Positions 38,896 to 48,064 are shown, counted from the first letter of the stretch. The stretch: DNA of 56,283 nt from Amycolatopsis vastitatis (GCF_002234595.1 NZ_NMUL01000083.1:1-56283); one strand, 5' to 3'. Translations and numbers: made by a program. The notes: generated from the sequence alone by a model not told the origin.

Positions 38896-40155
38896 TCAGA
38901 CCACGTCCGTTACGTGGACCACCTTGTTTCTGCCTGTCGCCTTTGCGCGGTAGAGCGCTGTGTCCGCGGCGTCCAGCAGGTGCTGGAGGGATCTTCCCGA
39001 CGTCGGGTAGTTCGCTGTTCCTATCGAGGTCGACAGGCCTGTGATCGAGCACTGTCCTGCCGGGACGGTCAGCGTGCTGACCGCCCGGCGGATGCGCTCC
39101 GCCAGGGGGCCGATGTCCGCGGGGTCGATGTCCGGGAGCAGCACCACGAACTCCTCGCCGCCGAAGCGGCCCACCGCGTCGCCTCGGCCTCGGACCGATG
39201 ATGTGATCGCCTGCGCCACCGCGCGGAGGACCGCGTCGCCCGCCAAGTGGCCGTATGTGTCGTTGACCTGCTTGAAATGGTCCAGGTCCAGCATCAGCAA
39301 CCCGAACGTTCCGCTGTGCCGCTCCGCGTCCGACAGCGTCCGTTCAGCCAATGCGTGCCAGCCGGTCGTGTTGTAGAGGCCCGTCTTTTCGTCGCGGCGC
39401 GCTGCCACTTCCAGCTGCTTCACCAGCACCGTCCGGTGCAGCAGCAACACCGGTGGCAGCACCAGTGCTGCCAGGCCCGGCAACGTCGCCAGGGCCAGCG
39501 CGTTCACCGCGCCCAGGCACAACGTCGCCAGCTCCAGGCCGTTGTCCGACCACGTGCCGAACAACGCCGCCGGTGTCCGCCCGATCCGGCGGCGCGCCGG
39601 CAGCACCAGCAGCGCGTTCACCACGAAGAACGTCAGGCCGGCCGCCACCACGGCGAACGTGCCCGCCCAGCCGCGTGCCACCGCCGACCGGATGTCTTCG
39701 ACGTCGGCCAGGCGCAACGCCGCCTGGGCCGCGTAGCAGGAGAGCAGGATGATCGCCGCGTTGCTGACCGTCCGTGACGCCGGCACCCGGGACAGGCGGT
39801 ACCAGCTGCGCATCGCCAGGTGCAGGTACAGCCCGGCGACCAGGACCGCGAGCAGCACCGGCGGGAGCAGCAGCACCCCGGCGAACGTCCACGCCGACGT
39901 CATGTTGATGTGCGGCGGCTGGGACCTCCGGCGCTGGTTGCGCTCCACCCGCCGCCCGGTTTCCGCCTGGACCACCCCGAGCACCAGCAGCGTGCCCAGT
40001 ACCAGCAGCGTCCGCCGGTCCACCGCCGGTGAGGCCGGCCGCAGGGCGAGCGCCACCGCGACGACCTCGCTCGCCAGGCAGTACGCGACCACCCGCGGAC
40101 CCTGCCGCCACAACGCCGATCGCCGGGCCAGCCCGAAGCGCAGTCCTGTCCGCAC
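38896..40155 (-). CDS. Membrane diguanylate cyclase (GGDEF domain)
   Basis: A 419-residue protein with about seven hydrophobic segments in the first 240 residues and a C-terminal GGDEF domain. The active site is GGEEF at residues 332-336, with DEKTGLYN and LDLDHFKQVNDTYGH upstream, so it should make cyclic di-GMP from GTP. The allosteric inhibition site normally reads RxxD five residues before GGDEF; here it reads GRGD, so product inhibition may be lost. GTG 40155 was used. The membrane part is a putative sensor of unknown ligand. Confidence 0.92.
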   Translation of the reverse strand: MRTGLRFGLARRSALWRQGPRVVAYCLASEVVAVALALRPASPAVDRRTLLVLGTLLVLGVVQAETGRRVERNQRRRSQPPHINMTSAWTFAGVLLLPPVLLAVLVAGLYLHLAMRSWYRLSRVPASRTVSNAAIILLSCYAAQAALRLADVEDIRSAVARGWAGTFAVVAAGLTFFVVNALLVLPARRRIGRTPAALFGTWSDNGLELATLCLGAVNALALATLPGLAALVLPPVLLLHRTVLVKQLEVAARRDEKTGLYNTTGWHALAERTLSDAERHSGTFGLLMLDLDHFKQVNDTYGHLAGDAVLRAVAQAITSSVRGRGDAVGRFGGEEFVVLLPDIDPADIGPLAERIRRAVSTLTVPAGQCSITGLSTSIGTANYPTSGRSLQHLLDAADTALYRAKATGRNKVVHVTDVV

Positions 40156-40251
40156 CGGATCCCCCTGGAAACCACTGTTCAGCCACGGTAAGCACGCCCC
40201 GGAGCGGAATCGAGCCGTTCGGTGACAGTTGCCCCGATCGCACCAGCGCCG

Positions 40252-41034
40252 TCAGCCCGGGTGGCCGCCGATGCGGGTGGTCAGCTCGGCGGCCGTCGCC
40301 GCGACCTCCGCCGCCAGCTCCGGCCACGTTTCTTCGCACGGCTCCGCCGCGCAGTGGTGGCGCAAGGTCACGCTGATCGCCGCCAGCGGGCGGGCGCCGT
40401 GGTCGAACACCGGGCAGGCCACCGACGCGAAGCCGTCCGTGACGTGGCCGTCTTCGACCGACCAGCCGAGACGGCGCTCCGCGGTGAGCGTGCGGCGCAG
40501 CTCGGCCAGCGTGCGCGGGCCACGGCCGGTGCGGAGCACGAACGCCGACGCCGACGGGAACAGCGCCCGGACGTGCGGCGGTGGCAGGTGGCGCAGGATC
40601 GCGCGGCCGGACGCCGTCAGCTGCGCCGGCAGGCGGACGCCGACCTCGGTCACCAGCGTCTCCGGCCGCGCCGGGCGTTCCTTGATCAGGTACAGCGACT
40701 CGTTGCCGTGCAGGACGCCCAGGTGCGCGGTGTGCCCGGCCCGGTCGACGAGCTTGCGCAGCAACGGGCCGGCCAGCCGTTCGAGCGGGTCGTGCCGCAG
40801 GTACGCCGAGCCCAGCTCGAACGCCGCGATGCCCAGGCCGTAGCGGCGTTCCGCGGGCAGGTGCACGACGAAACCGGCGGCCTCCAGCTCGCTGAGCAGG
40901 TGATACGTGGTCGAGCGGGGGAGAGCCGCCTCCCGGGCGATCGCCGCCGCCGTCACCGGGCCGGGCCGGGTCGCCAGCAGGCTCAGCACGGCCAGCCCGC
41001 GGCGCAGCGCCGGAACTTCACTGCTCTCGCCCAC
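40252..41034 (-). CDS. IclR family regulator, probable hut repressor (HutR-like)
   Basis: A 260-residue IclR-type regulator with an N-terminal winged helix (about residues 8-65: RGLAVLSLLATRPGPVTAAAIAREAALPRSTTYHLLSEL in two adjoining stretches) and a C-terminal effector domain (TASGRAILRHLP, DGFASVACPVFDHG). It is divergent from hutH with a perfect palindrome between them, so it is very likely the histidine-utilisation regulator. The GTG start has TAGACT (plus-strand 41041-41046) six bases upstream, and the palindrome abuts this -10 element, which fits autorepression. Confidence 0.9.
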   Translation of the reverse strand: MGESSEVPALRRGLAVLSLLATRPGPVTAAAIAREAALPRSTTYHLLSELEAAGFVVHLPAERRYGLGIAAFELGSAYLRHDPLERLAGPLLRKLVDRAGHTAHLGVLHGNESLYLIKERPARPETLVTEVGVRLPAQLTASGRAILRHLPPPHVRALFPSASAFVLRTGRGPRTLAELRRTLTAERRLGWSVEDGHVTDGFASVACPVFDHGARPLAAISVTLRHHCAAEPCEETWPELAAEVAATAAELTTRIGGHPG

Positions 41035-41040
41035 AGCTCG

Positions 41041-41063
41041 AGTCTACGTCTGGGATCCCAGAC
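41041..41063. promoter_or_regulatory. hut operator palindrome and regulator -10
   Basis: GTCTGGGATCCCAGAC (41048-41063) is a perfect 16-bp palindrome in the 68-bp gap between the IclR gene and hutH. It resembles the HutR site I recall from Corynebacterium resistens (TCTG-N6-CAGA type). The minus-strand -10 TAGACT occupies 41041-41046, next to the operator. Confidence 0.82.
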
Positions 41064-41102
41064 AAAACCACTCGTTCAGGCATCCCACCAGCGGGAAGGA
41101 CG

Positions 41103-42644
41103 ATGTCCAATGGGCCCATGCCGGAAAAAGTGCTCCTGGGCCCGGAGCCCCTGACCGCCGCCCAGGTCGTCGACGTCGTCCGCGGGCACGCACCCGTCGG
41201 GCTCGGCGACGCGGCCGAGAAGAACCTCGCCGCGACGCGTCAGCACATCGAGAACCTCGCCCATGCCGTCACGCCCACCTACGGCGTCTCGACCGGCTTC
41301 GGCGCGCTCGCCACCCGTCACATCCCGGTCGAGAGCCGGACCGCACTGCAGCGCAGCCTGATCCGGTCGCACGCCGCCGGCGCCGGGCCCGCCGTCGAGG
41401 CCGAGGTCGTCCGCGCGCTGATGCTGCTGCGGCTGCGGACCCTCGCCAGCGGCTACACCGGCGTCCGGCCGGGCACCGCGCAAACGCTTGCGGCCCTGCT
41501 CAACGCCGACATCACCCCGATCGTCCACGAGTACGGCTCGCTCGGCTGCTCCGGCGACCTGGCACCACTGGCCGCCGTCGCGCTCGCGCTCATGGGCGAA
41601 GGCGAAGTGCTCCACGCCGGCGAAGTGAAGCCCGCCGCCGAGGCTTTGAAGTACGCCGGGATCGAGCCGGTCGTCCTCGCCGAAAAGGAGGGCCTCGCCC
41701 TCACGAACGGCACCGACGGCATGCTCGGCATGCTCCTGCTCGCCGCCGCCGACCTGCACCGGCTCTTCGACATCGCGGACCTCACCGCCGCGATGAGCGT
41801 CGAAGCCCTGCTCGGCACCGACCGCGCCTTCGCCGCCGACCTCCAGGCCCTGCGCCCGCACCCCGGGCAGGCGAAGTCCGCCGCCCGGATGTGGCAGGCG
41901 CTGCAGGGCTCGAAGATCGTCGAGAGCCACCGCGGCCCGGACTGCAACCGCGTCCAGGACGCCTACTCGCTGCGGTGCGCCCCGCAGGTCCACGGCGCGG
42001 CGCGTGACAGCCTCGCGCACGCCGAACTCGTCGGCGAGCGGGAGCTGATGTCCGCTGTGGACAATCCCGTCGTCCTCGCCGACGGCCGTGTCGAGTCCAA
42101 CGGCAACTTCCACGGTGCGCCCGTCGCGTACGTGCTGGACTTCCTGGCCATCCCGATCGCCGACGTCGCCAGCATCGCCGAGCGCCGCACCGACCGGATG
42201 CTCGACAAGGCGCGCTCGCACGGCCTGCCGCCGTTCCTCGCGCACGACCCCGGTGTCGACTCCGGCCACATGATCGCCCAGTACACGCAGGCCGCGATCG
42301 TCAGCGAGCTCAAGCGGCTCGCCGTGCCCGCGTCCGTCGACTCGATCCCGAGCAGCGCCATGCAGGAGGACCACGTCTCGATGGGCTGGTCGGCCGCGCG
42401 GAAGCTGCGCAAGGCCGTCGACGGCCTGACCACCGTCCTCGCCATCGAGCTGCTGACGGCGGCCCGCGCGCTGGACTTCCGCGCGCCGCTCGAACCGTCG
42501 CCGGTCACCGGCGCGGTGCGTGACCTGCTCCGCACGAAGGTCGCCGGCCCCGGCCCCGACCGCCACCTGGCGCCCGAGATCGCGGCCGCCGAAGAACTCG
42601 TCCGCTCCGGCGCCGTCCTCGACGCCGCCCGTCTGGAGGTCTGA
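41103..42644 (+). CDS. hutH: Histidine ammonia-lyase
   Basis: A 513-residue HAL, which deaminates histidine to urocanate, the first step of the hut pathway. The MIO cofactor segment GSLGCSGDLAPLA is clear, with the cyclising triad Cys149-Ser150-Gly151; many HALs have Ala-Ser-Gly, but the Cys form is, I believe, usual in actinobacteria. Other family motifs are YGVSTGFG and QDAYSLRCAPQVHGA. ATG 41103 has GGGAAGG close upstream; ATG 41118 is possible. Its stop overlaps the hutU ATG (TGATG). Confidence 0.96.
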   Translation: MSNGPMPEKVLLGPEPLTAAQVVDVVRGHAPVGLGDAAEKNLAATRQHIENLAHAVTPTYGVSTGFGALATRHIPVESRTALQRSLIRSHAAGAGPAVEAEVVRALMLLRLRTLASGYTGVRPGTAQTLAALLNADITPIVHEYGSLGCSGDLAPLAAVALALMGEGEVLHAGEVKPAAEALKYAGIEPVVLAEKEGLALTNGTDGMLGMLLLAAADLHRLFDIADLTAAMSVEALLGTDRAFAADLQALRPHPGQAKSAARMWQALQGSKIVESHRGPDCNRVQDAYSLRCAPQVHGAARDSLAHAELVGERELMSAVDNPVVLADGRVESNGNFHGAPVAYVLDFLAIPIADVASIAERRTDRMLDKARSHGLPPFLAHDPGVDSGHMIAQYTQAAIVSELKRLAVPASVDSIPSSAMQEDHVSMGWSAARKLRKAVDGLTTVLAIELLTAARALDFRAPLEPSPVTGAVRDLLRTKVAGPGPDRHLAPEIAAAEELVRSGAVLDAARLEV

Positions 42645-44296
42645 TGTCCCGCGTCGTCCGTGCCGCCCGCGGCACCCAGCTCACCGCCAAGTCGTGGCAG
42701 ACCGAAGCCGCGCTGCGGATGTTCCACAACAACCTCGACCCCGATGTCGCCGAGCGGCCCGAGGACCTCGTCGTCTACGGCGGCACCGGCAAGGCCGCCC
42801 GCAACTGGGCCAGCTTCGACGCCATCACGCGTGAACTGACCACTTTGGACGTCGACGAGACGCTGCTGGTCCAGTCCGGCAAGCCGGTCGGTGTGTTCCG
42901 CACGCACGAGTGGGCGCCGCGCGTGCTCATCGCGAACTCGAACCTGGTCGGCGACTGGGCGACCTGGCCGGAGTTCCGCCGCCTCGAGCAGCAGGGCCTG
43001 ACCATGTACGGGCAGATGACCGCGGGCTCGTGGATCTACATCGGCACGCAGGGCATCCTCCAGGGCACCTACGAGACGTTCGCCGCCGTGGCGAAGAAGA
43101 AGTTCGGCGGAACACTTCGCGGGACCTTGACCGTGACCGCCGGTCTCGGCGGCATGGGCGGCGCGCAGCCGCTCGCCGTGACCATGAACGACGGCGTCGC
43201 GCTGGTCATCGAGTGCGACCCGCAGCGCGCGCACCGCCGCGTCGAGACGCGCTACCTCGACGAGGTCGCCGACGACCTCGACGACGCCATCGCCCGCGCC
43301 ACCAAGGCGAAGCAGGAGAAGCGCCCGCTGTCGGTCGGCGTCGTCGGCAACGCCGCCGAGGTGCTGCCGGAGCTGCTGCGCCGTGGCGTCGAGGTCGACA
43401 TCGTCACCGACCAGACGTCGGCGCACGACCCGCTTTCCTACCTGCCCAAGGGCGTCAGCGTCGAGGACTGGCACGACTACGCGGCCAAGAAGCCCGACGA
43501 GTTCACCGACCGCTCGCGCGAGTCGATGGCCGACCACGTCGACGCCATGCTGGGCTTCCTGGACAACGGGGCCGAGGTCTTCGACTACGGCAACTCCCTG
43601 CGCGGCGAGGCCAAGCTCGGCGGCTGCGAGCGCGCGTTCGACTTCCCCGGCTTCGTGCCCGCCTACATCCGGCCGCTGTTCTGCGAAGGCAACGGCCCGT
43701 TCCGCTGGGCGGCGCTCTCGGGCGACCCGGAGGACATCGCGGCCACCGACCGCGCGATGCTGGAACTGTTCCCGGAGAACGAATCCCTCGCTCGCTGGAT
43801 CAAGCTGGCCGGCGAGCGCGTGGCGTTCCAGGGGCTGCCCGCCCGGATCTGCTGGCTCGGCTACGGCGAACGTCACCTGGCCGGCCTGCGGTTCAACGAG
43901 ATGGTGGCCAGTGGCGAGCTGAAGGCACCGGTCGTCATCGGCCGCGACCACCTCGACTCCGGCAGCGTCGCCTCGCCGTACCGGGAGACCGAGGGCATGG
44001 CCGACGGCTCCGACGCGATCGCCGACTGGCCGCTGCTCAACGCGCTGGTCAACACGTCGTCGGGGGCCAGCTGGGTGTCGATTCACCACGGCGGCGGCGT
44101 CGGCATGGGCCGGTCCATCCACGCGGGTCAGGTGTCCGTCGCCGACGGGACGCCGCTGGCCGCGCAGAAGCTGGAGCGGGTGCTCACCAACGACCCGGGC
44201 ATGGGCGTCATCCGGCACGTCGACGCCGGCTACGACCGCGCGGCCGAAGTCGCCGGCGAGCGGGGCGTGCGAGTGCCGATGCGGGACGCCGAGTGA
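42644..44296 (+). CDS. hutU: Urocanate hydratase
   Basis: A 550-residue urocanase, the expected length, which hydrates urocanate to imidazolonepropionate using tightly bound NAD. Motifs include VVYGGTGKAARNW near residue 45, TAGLGGMGGAQPLA (NAD-binding, about 165) and the catalytic-cysteine region ARICWLGYGERH. It overlaps hutH by one base at the start and the M20 hydrolase gene at its stop (GTGA), so the operon is translationally coupled. Confidence 0.97.
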   Translation: MSRVVRAARGTQLTAKSWQTEAALRMFHNNLDPDVAERPEDLVVYGGTGKAARNWASFDAITRELTTLDVDETLLVQSGKPVGVFRTHEWAPRVLIANSNLVGDWATWPEFRRLEQQGLTMYGQMTAGSWIYIGTQGILQGTYETFAAVAKKKFGGTLRGTLTVTAGLGGMGGAQPLAVTMNDGVALVIECDPQRAHRRVETRYLDEVADDLDDAIARATKAKQEKRPLSVGVVGNAAEVLPELLRRGVEVDIVTDQTSAHDPLSYLPKGVSVEDWHDYAAKKPDEFTDRSRESMADHVDAMLGFLDNGAEVFDYGNSLRGEAKLGGCERAFDFPGFVPAYIRPLFCEGNGPFRWAALSGDPEDIAATDRAMLELFPENESLARWIKLAGERVAFQGLPARICWLGYGERHLAGLRFNEMVASGELKAPVVIGRDHLDSGSVASPYRETEGMADGSDAIADWPLLNALVNTSSGASWVSIHHGGGVGMGRSIHAGQVSVADGTPLAAQKLERVLTNDPGMGVIRHVDAGYDRAAEVAGERGVRVPMRDAE

Positions 44297-45489
44297 GCGC
44301 CTCCCGGCTGCTGGGGGAGATCGCCGACGTCGGGCGCGACCCGAAGCGCGGCGGCTACTCGCGGCACGCCTTCGACGCGCCCGAGCAGGACCTGCGCGCG
44401 TGGTTCGGCGAGCGCGCGCTGGGTCTCGGGCTCGATGTCGACACCGACCACAACGGCAACATCTGGGCCTGGTGGGGTCCGCCGGGGCCGGACGCGGTCG
44501 TCACCGGCAGCCACCTCGACTCGGTGCCCGGCGGCGGCGCCTTCGACGGCCCGCTCGGCGTCGTCAGTGCCCTTTCCGCGGTGGAGTCGTTGCAGGAGAA
44601 CGGGTTCCGGCCCGGGAAGCCGTTCGCCGTCGTCGTGTTCGCCGAGGAGGAAGGCGGCCGGTTCGGCGTCCCTTGCCTCGGCTCGCGGCTGCTCACCGGC
44701 ACGATCGACGCCGACAAGGCGCGGGCGCTGCGTGACGCCGACGGCGTGACGTTCGCCGAAGCGGCCGCGAAGGCCGGCTTCGATCCGGCCCGGATCGGCG
44801 CCGATCCCGAGCGGCTCGGGCTGATCGGGAAGTTTCTCGAACTGCACGTCGAGCAGGGACGCGGGTTGATCGATCTCGGTTCGCCGGTGGCCGTCGGCAG
44901 CACGGTGATCGCCCACGGACGGTGGCGGTTCTCCTTCACCGGCCAGGGAAACCACGCCGGGGCGACGCTGCTGGCCGACCGGGCCGACCCGATGCTGCCC
45001 GCCGCCGCGACGGTCACCGCCGTCCGGCGGCTGGCCCACGCGGTGCCCGACGCGCGAGCGACCGTCGGCCGCCTGGTGCCGACGCCCGGTGGTACCAACG
45101 TCATCGCGTCCACTGTGGACCTCTGGCTCGACGCGCGGGTGCCCGGAACCGCGACCCCGGCGCTCGTCGAGGACATCCGGCAGGCCGCGGAGGCCGCCGC
45201 CGCGGACGAGGGCTGCCGGGTGACCGTGACGCGAGAGTCCTATTCGGACGATGTCGTCTTCGACGACGCCTTGCGTCACGACCTCGGCGGGTGGCTCGGC
45301 GCGCCGCCGGAGCTGCCGACCGGCGCCGGGCACGACGCGGCCATCCTCGCCGGATTCGTCCCGGCCGGGATGCTCTACGTGCGCAACCCGACCGGGATCA
45401 GCCACTCGCCGGAGGAGTTCGCCGAAGCCGGCGACGTCGAAGCCGGTGCGGCGGCGCTGGCTACGGTCCTGGAGCGGCTGGCGCGATGA
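44293..45489 (+). CDS. M20-family Zn-dependent amidohydrolase (allantoate amidohydrolase-like) in hut operon
   Basis: A 398-residue M20/M28 peptidase-fold enzyme of the carbamoylase/allantoate amidohydrolase group. Metal ligands are visible in GSHLDSVPGGGAFDGPLG, FAEEEGGRFG and LELHVEQGRG, with a dimerisation-domain GQGNHAGATL. It sits between hutU and hutF with overlaps on both sides. HutF makes N-formylglutamate, and no HutG-type deformylase is present, so I infer that this enzyme may hydrolyse N-formylglutamate. Annotation as allantoate amidohydrolase is likely misleading here. Confidence 0.85.
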   Translation: MSASRLLGEIADVGRDPKRGGYSRHAFDAPEQDLRAWFGERALGLGLDVDTDHNGNIWAWWGPPGPDAVVTGSHLDSVPGGGAFDGPLGVVSALSAVESLQENGFRPGKPFAVVVFAEEEGGRFGVPCLGSRLLTGTIDADKARALRDADGVTFAEAAAKAGFDPARIGADPERLGLIGKFLELHVEQGRGLIDLGSPVAVGSTVIAHGRWRFSFTGQGNHAGATLLADRADPMLPAAATVTAVRRLAHAVPDARATVGRLVPTPGGTNVIASTVDLWLDARVPGTATPALVEDIRQAAEAAAADEGCRVTVTRESYSDDVVFDDALRHDLGGWLGAPPELPTGAGHDAAILAGFVPAGMLYVRNPTGISHSPEEFAEAGDVEAGAAALATVLERLAR

Positions 45490-46823
45490 CCTTCGGCCCG
45501 CGGGGGCGCCCCCCATTTCCAGCCTATCGCTCGGCACCGACAGTTTTCTGGTGCGAACAGGCCTGGCTGCCGGACGGGATCGCGTCCGGGGTGCGGATCG
45601 ACGTCGCCGACGGCCGGATCACCGCGGTGACGGCGGGCGCGCCCCGCGGCGGCGTGGTGCTCGACGGACTGACGCTGCCGGGTTTCGCGAACGGGCACTC
45701 GCACGCCTTCCACCGGGCTTTGCGGGGCCGGACGCACCACGAGCGCGGCACGTTCTGGACGTGGCGCGAGCGGATGTACGCGCTGGCGTCCCGGCTCGAT
45801 CCGGACGCGTACTACCGGCTGGCCCGCGGGGTCTACGCCGAGATGGTGCTCGGCGGGTACACGAGCGTCGGGGAGTTCCACTACCTGCACCACGCGCCCG
45901 GCGGAAAGCCGTACGCCGACCCGAACGCGATGGGGGAGGCGCTGCGGCAGGCGGCGGCCGACGCCGGGATCCGGCTGACGCTGCTCGACACGTGTTACCT
46001 GGCGGGTGGGATCGGCGTCGAGCCCGACGAGGTCCAGCGGCGATTCTCGGACGGGTCGGCTTCGGCGTGGGCGGAACGAGTGGCCGCGCTGAACGAAGGC
46101 GAGCTGTTCCGGGTCGGCGCCGCGATCCATTCGGTGCGCGCCGTTCCGGCCGCCGAACTGTCGCTTGTGGACAGCAAGCGGGTCCTCCACGTTCACCTGT
46201 CGGAGCAGCGGGCCGAGAACGAGCAGTGCCGGGCCGCTTACGGCCGCACGCCCACCGAGCTGCTGGACGACCGCGGGGTGCTGACCGAGCGCCTGGTCGC
46301 CGTGCACGCCACGCACCTGACGATGTCGGACATCGAGCGGCTGAGCGGGGCGCGGGCGTGCTTCTGCCCGACCACCGAACGCGACCTCGGCGACGGCATC
46401 GGCCCGGCCCGCGCCCTGCGGGACGCCGGGGTGCGGCTGAGCATCGGCAGCGACAGCAACGCCGTCGTCGACGCGTTCGAAGAGACCCGTGCGCTGGAAC
46501 TGGACGACCGGCTGGCCAGCGAGGAACGCGGCCGGTTCAGCGCCGGGGAACTCCTGGAGGCGGGCACCGACCACGCGGCGATCGGGTGGGACGAGGTCGG
46601 CGCGCTCGCCGAAGGGGCGGGCGCGGACCTCGTCACCGTGGCCCTGGATTCGGTGCGGACGGCCGGGATCGAGCCGTCCGGCGTCCTGTTCGCGGCATCC
46701 GCGGCCGACGTCCGGCACGTCGTCGTCGCGGGCCGCGAGGTCGTGCGCGACGGCGCCCACCAGCTCATCGAACGTCCGGAAACCGTTCTGGCGAAGGAGA
46801 TCGAGACACTGTGGCAGTCCTGA
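45486..46823 (+). CDS. hutF: Formimidoylglutamate deiminase
   Basis: A 445-residue amidohydrolase-superfamily enzyme. Metal and catalytic residues appear in GHSHAFHRALRG, HVHLSEQ, VAVHATHL and SIGSDSNAVVD, which fit the HutF group; it converts N-formimidoylglutamate to N-formylglutamate and ammonia. The ATG overlaps the preceding stop (ATGA). The first 20 residues (GPRGRPPFPAYRSAPT) are low-complexity and precede the conserved FWCEQAWLPDG, so the N terminus is slightly longer than usual. It overlaps hutI by 13 bases. Confidence 0.92.
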   Translation: MTFGPRGRPPFPAYRSAPTVFWCEQAWLPDGIASGVRIDVADGRITAVTAGAPRGGVVLDGLTLPGFANGHSHAFHRALRGRTHHERGTFWTWRERMYALASRLDPDAYYRLARGVYAEMVLGGYTSVGEFHYLHHAPGGKPYADPNAMGEALRQAAADAGIRLTLLDTCYLAGGIGVEPDEVQRRFSDGSASAWAERVAALNEGELFRVGAAIHSVRAVPAAELSLVDSKRVLHVHLSEQRAENEQCRAAYGRTPTELLDDRGVLTERLVAVHATHLTMSDIERLSGARACFCPTTERDLGDGIGPARALRDAGVRLSIGSDSNAVVDAFEETRALELDDRLASEERGRFSAGELLEAGTDHAAIGWDEVGALAEGAGADLVTVALDSVRTAGIEPSGVLFAASAADVRHVVVAGREVVRDGAHQLIERPETVLAKEIETLWQS

Positions 46824-47956
46824 TCACGGGCATCGGCGAACTCACGACGAACGACCCCGGACTCGGCCGGCTGACCGGCGCCGCCCTGGTCGTCGAAGGC
46901 GAAAAGGTCGCTTGGGTGGGCCCGGCGGACCAGGCGCCGGCCGCCGACGAGCGCGTCGACGTCGACGGCCGCGCGGTGCTGCCCGGCTGGGTCGACAGCC
47001 ACACGCACCTCGTCTTCGCCGGTGACCGCACCGCCGAGTTCGAAGCGCGGATGGCCGGAAAGCCTTACACGGCAGGTGGTATCGCGATCACCGTCGACGC
47101 GACGCGGGAGGCGTCCGACGAGCAGTTGGCGGCGAACCTGCGCCGCCATGTCGGCGAAGCGGCGCGACAGGGGACGACCTGCCTGGAGACGAAGACGGGC
47201 TACGGGCTGACCGTCGCGGACGAGGCGCGGTCGGCCCGGATCGCCGGGGAGGTGGCCGACGAGGTCACGTTCCTCGGTGCCCACCTGGTGCCGCCGGGCG
47301 CGGACGCGGAGTCCTATGTAGATTTGGTGTGCGGTGAAATGCTTGACGCCGTCGTGGGAAGCGTCCGCTGGGCGGACGTGTTCTGCGAGACCGGCGCGTT
47401 CGACGAGGCGCAGTCGGCGCGTGTCCTGAAGGCCGCCGCCGAGCGCGGGCTCGGCCTGCGCGTGCACGGAAACCAGCTCGGCGAAGGACCCGGCGTGCGG
47501 CTGGCGGTGGAACTCGGCGCGGCGAGCGTCGACCACTGCACGTACCTTTCGGACGCGGACGTCGAAGCGCTGGCGGCTTCCGGCACGGTCGCGACGCTGC
47601 TGCCCGCGTGCGACCTGTCGACCCGCCAGCCGCCGGCCCCGGCGCGGCGGCTGCTCGACGCGGGCGCGACCGTCGCGCTGGCCAGCAACGCCAACCCGGG
47701 CAGCTCGTACACGACGTCGATGGCGTTCTGCGTCGCGACGGCGGTGCTGCAGATGCGGATGACGATCGAGGAGGCCGTCTGGGCCGCGACGGCGGGCGGG
47801 GCGAAGGCGTTGCGCCGCGACGACGTCGGCGTGCTGCGGCCCGGCGCGCGGGCGGACATCCACGTGCTCGACGCGCCTTCGGTGACGCACCTGGCGTACC
47901 GGCCCGGGGTCCCGCTGACGAACATGGTGTGGCGCGCAGGTGAGCGTGTGCGCTAA
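46811..47956 (+). CDS. hutI: Imidazolonepropionase
   Basis: A 381-residue amidohydrolase that opens imidazolonepropionate to N-formimidoylglutamate. It has SHTHLVFAGDR, KTGYGLTVADE, RVHGNQLGEG and VDHCTYLS. The late metal-site position, usually Asp in an SD-x-NPG context, reads SNANPGSS here, with Asn293 in place of Asp. GTG 46811 overlaps the end of hutF. It is the last gene of the hut operon. Confidence 0.93.
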   Translation: MAVLITGIGELTTNDPGLGRLTGAALVVEGEKVAWVGPADQAPAADERVDVDGRAVLPGWVDSHTHLVFAGDRTAEFEARMAGKPYTAGGIAITVDATREASDEQLAANLRRHVGEAARQGTTCLETKTGYGLTVADEARSARIAGEVADEVTFLGAHLVPPGADAESYVDLVCGEMLDAVVGSVRWADVFCETGAFDEAQSARVLKAAAERGLGLRVHGNQLGEGPGVRLAVELGAASVDHCTYLSDADVEALAASGTVATLLPACDLSTRQPPAPARRLLDAGATVALASNANPGSSYTTSMAFCVATAVLQMRMTIEEAVWAATAGGAKALRRDDVGVLRPGARADIHVLDAPSVTHLAYRPGVPLTNMVWRAGERVR

Positions 47957-48032
47957 CTTGGGTCGCAGAGGACGCGCGAAGACACAGTCCGGTATGGGTT
48001 AGTCCGGGCAGCTTACGCAGGCTTACCTGTGC

Positions 48033-48060
48033 GTCCCTTCCTCATCCGTGACGAAGGGAC
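48033..48060 (+). promoter_or_regulatory. Hairpin covering the ribosome site of the FAD monooxygenase
   Basis: GTCCCTTC (48033-48040) pairs perfectly with GAAGGGAC (48053-48060) across 12 bases. The right arm is the Shine-Dalgarno-like sequence of the gene starting at 48065, so the stem would block ribosome access. It may be a translational switch or part of a terminator after hutI. Confidence 0.6.
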
Positions 48061-48064
48061 AGCT

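Noticed and set aside
41541..41555. Cys-Ser-Gly instead of Ala-Ser-Gly in the HutH cofactor triad as a novelty
   Set aside because: I believe the Cys form is usual in actinobacterial histidine ammonia-lyases, and cyclisation needs mainly the Ser-Gly part.
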